Below are positions 12,107-13,374 of a DNA stretch of 13,374 bases, in pieces. The stretch is from Lachnospiraceae bacterium (lineage in GTDB: Bacteria; Bacillota; Clostridia; Lachnospirales; Lachnospiraceae). The stretch is taken from NCBI GenBank assembly GCA_021199405.1, contig JAJQID010000004.1, forward strand, positions 1 through 13,374, in the 5' to 3' direction. The notes beneath the pieces are model-generated. The model was not told the DNA's origin. It worked only from the letters and a program-made list of their open reading frames with translations, and made no database searches. The first letter of the stretch is position 1. Every line of letters begins with the position of its first letter. A program made the translations under genes and the position numbers.

Positions 12107-13012
12107 ATGATCTTCTCTGCAACCGGCAGAAAACCGATTGACTTAGGTTGGAAAGCTGTCCAGGAGAGACTGTCAGGCAAGGACAGCGAGGATGAGGGTG
12201 AGGATGACCAGATTTTTCCGGAGCTTAATGTCGGGCAAGTCCTCAATTTGAGTAAATTAGAGGTTGCTGCCAAAAAGACCGCCCCGCCCAAGCTGCACAC
12301 AGAAGCCACCTTGCTTACAGCAATGGAGAACGCCGGAGCTACCTTATCCAACGGAGCAATCTTAAAGGGTAAGGGTATCGGTACCCAGGCAACCAGAGCG
12401 GAGCATATTAAGGGGCTATTTGACAGCGGCTACGCGGAGCTTAAGAAAGGCAAAGGAAGCAACGGATACATTGTGCCGACACCGAAGGGATTAAGCTTAA
12501 TCAAGGTATTGCCGCCCGAATTATATTCCCCCAGGATCACGGCTGACTGGGAAGAGAGAATTGCACAGATTGCGGAAGGCAAAGCCACTGAAGATGAATT
12601 TATGACAGAATTTAAAGAATTCATCGTGACGGAAGTGGACAAGGTAAAGAACGCCGAGGGCAATGTTTCCTTTAAGGGAGAAAAGCCTTCCTATGGCAAA
12701 TGTCCATTTTGCGGCGCTGATGTGTACCGCTACGAGAACAAGGAGAAAAACAATATTTCATACTACTGCAAAGACAAATGTGGTTTCAGCATTTCTAATG
12801 ACAGCCCTTACATTGTCAATCGTACCGGTAAAAAATTGACAGAGACCCAGTGTAAGCAGATTATCTCTAAAGGCAGCGTCAAACTGGAATGCAGGCGTAA
12901 GAGCGGAGACGGCACTTACAGCGGCATTTTTAAGGTTAAGAAATCCGAATGGAACGGTAAGCCTAGTGCCGGCTGGAAATTTGAGTTTGCCGATAATAAA
13001 AAGAAGAATTGA
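12107..13012 (+). CDS. C-terminal fragment of type IA topoisomerase III (TopB-like), with own start
   Basis: The 301-aa protein begins in the middle of a TopB-type topoisomerase, at IFSATGRKPIDLGWKAV, a strand in the arch of the fold. It continues with PPKLHTEATLLTAMENAG (about 60-77), GIGTQATRAEHIKGLFDSGY (about 90-109), PTPKGLSLIKVLP and TADWEERI. It ends with a zinc ribbon (C199, C202, C221, C225) and a topoisomerase C-terminal repeat. The Toprim domain and the active-site tyrosine are missing, so it cannot cut DNA. Yet GGGAGGAGA (12095-12103) sits at ideal distance from the ATG, so the fragment may be translated. Full-length homologues are common in integrative conjugative elements. It is either a decayed gene or a separately expressed DNA-binding piece. 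Confidence 0.72.
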   Translation: MIFSATGRKPIDLGWKAVQERLSGKDSEDEGEDDQIFPELNVGQVLNLSKLEVAAKKTAPPKLHTEATLLTAMENAGATLSNGAILKGKGIGTQATRAEHIKGLFDSGYAELKKGKGSNGYIVPTPKGLSLIKVLPPELYSPRITADWEERIAQIAEGKATEDEFMTEFKEFIVTEVDKVKNAEGNVSFKGEKPSYGKCPFCGADVYRYENKEKNNISYYCKDKCGFSISNDSPYIVNRTGKKLTETQCKQIISKGSVKLECRRKSGDGTYSGIFKVKKSEWNGKPSAGWKFEFADNKKKN

Positions 13013-13022
13013 GGCAACCATT

Positions 13023-13202
13023 ATGACGAACAGGGGCAGTTTTTCGATGAAAGACTATGAGCAGATGATCGCGAAGAAGCGGAAGGAGAGGGAAGACAAG
13101 AAAGTCAGAGAAGAGGCGGCGACTGCTTCCTCTTCTAGTGGACAGGGACTGGATGAACACCCACATCATGACGCAGACCGACCCGAGGTGGTGGAGTACT
13201 GA
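13023..13202 (+). CDS. Small charged protein of unknown function
   Basis: The 59-aa protein has a lysine/glutamate-rich helix (about 8-31, KDYEQMIAKKRKEREDKKVREE), then a Ser-rich and His/Asp-rich tail likely to be disordered. GAGG (13011-13014), overlapping the stop of the topoisomerase fragment, serves as ribosome binding site. The two are thus probably co-transcribed. It may be a whole small protein or the N-terminal stub of a longer element protein. No family is recognised. Confidence 0.5.
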   Translation: MTNRGSFSMKDYEQMIAKKRKEREDKKVREEAATASSSSGQGLDEHPHHDADRPEVVEY

Positions 13203-13260
13203 CTCTACCTCCGGAGTTATGCTTTTGTGGCGGTCTTTATCATTCATCTGAAATAAAAAT

Positions 13261-13306
13261 AATCCGGATTATTCAAAGCCAAAAGCATGGATAATCCGGA
13301 TTTTTT
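13261..13306. terminator. Strong, possibly bidirectional terminator
   Basis: AATCCGGATTAT (13261-13272) pairs with ATAATCCGGATT (13291-13302) as a 12-bp perfect stem with an 18-base loop, followed by T-rich sequence. A-rich sequence precedes it, so it could also work in the opposite direction. Each arm with its neighbours is itself near-palindromic (ATAATCCGGATTAT). It ends the topoisomerase-fragment transcript. Confidence 0.8.
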
Positions 13307-13374
13307 ATCAAATTGAGGACTTTTCGTCAAAAAATCAGAAAATTTTTTGTAGTATTAGAGAAAATGATAAAATC

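Overview
The window looks like the chromosome of an anaerobic, moderately GC-rich Firmicute, most likely a Lachnospiraceae-type clostridium. Purine-rich ribosome binding sites sit before nearly every gene. The gene set (RibU S-component, YerC/TrpR-like regulator, DUF1836, YcdX-like PHP protein, stand-alone PurO and AICAR transformylase) is typical of that family. The species assignment is inference; the families are read from the proteins.

Bases 1-5213 hold assorted housekeeping genes. They start with the 3' end of an FMN riboswitch feeding a riboflavin ECF S-component (ribU). A membrane-anchored coiled-coil protein with a degenerate M23/LytM domain follows. Next is a divergent pair, yerC-like (minus) and DUF1836 (plus), separated by a leader full of small palindromes. 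DUF1836 overlaps a PHP-family phosphatase gene by 4 bases. A minus-strand gene for a membrane-anchored acidic protein runs tail to tail into the PHP gene with a 13-base overlap, and a small two-helix membrane protein is read divergently from it.

Bases 5214-9334 are a purine block. guaB (IMP dehydrogenase) has its own promoter, with a perfect Fur-box-like 7-1-7 palindrome near the predicted transcription start. Behind guaB lies what reads as a ZTP/ZMP riboswitch (pfl motif) with an overlapping terminator. It precedes an archaeal-type IMP cyclohydrolase (purO) and a stand-alone AICAR transformylase. Together these genes carry AICAR (ZMP) to FAICAR, IMP and XMP, so the riboswitch ligand is the substrate of the genes it precedes. 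A HAD phosphatase gene and a small acyl-carrier-like protein that lacks the phosphopantetheine serine follow.

From about 10402 to the end the sequence becomes more AT-rich and looks like a decayed or rearranged integrative element. It holds a 5'-truncated parA-like fragment directly behind a chromosomal terminator, and a strong promoter driving a protein with two RelB/DinJ-like halves. A 741-base stretch without a convincing protein gene follows. It contains a consensus-like promoter, a run of stable hairpins, a long-range closing helix and a U-rich terminator, which together suggest an unassigned structured RNA of about 430 nt. After that come a C-terminal topoisomerase III fragment with its own ribosome binding site, a small charged protein and a strong terminator. 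The structured-RNA candidate is the best lead for something undescribed.
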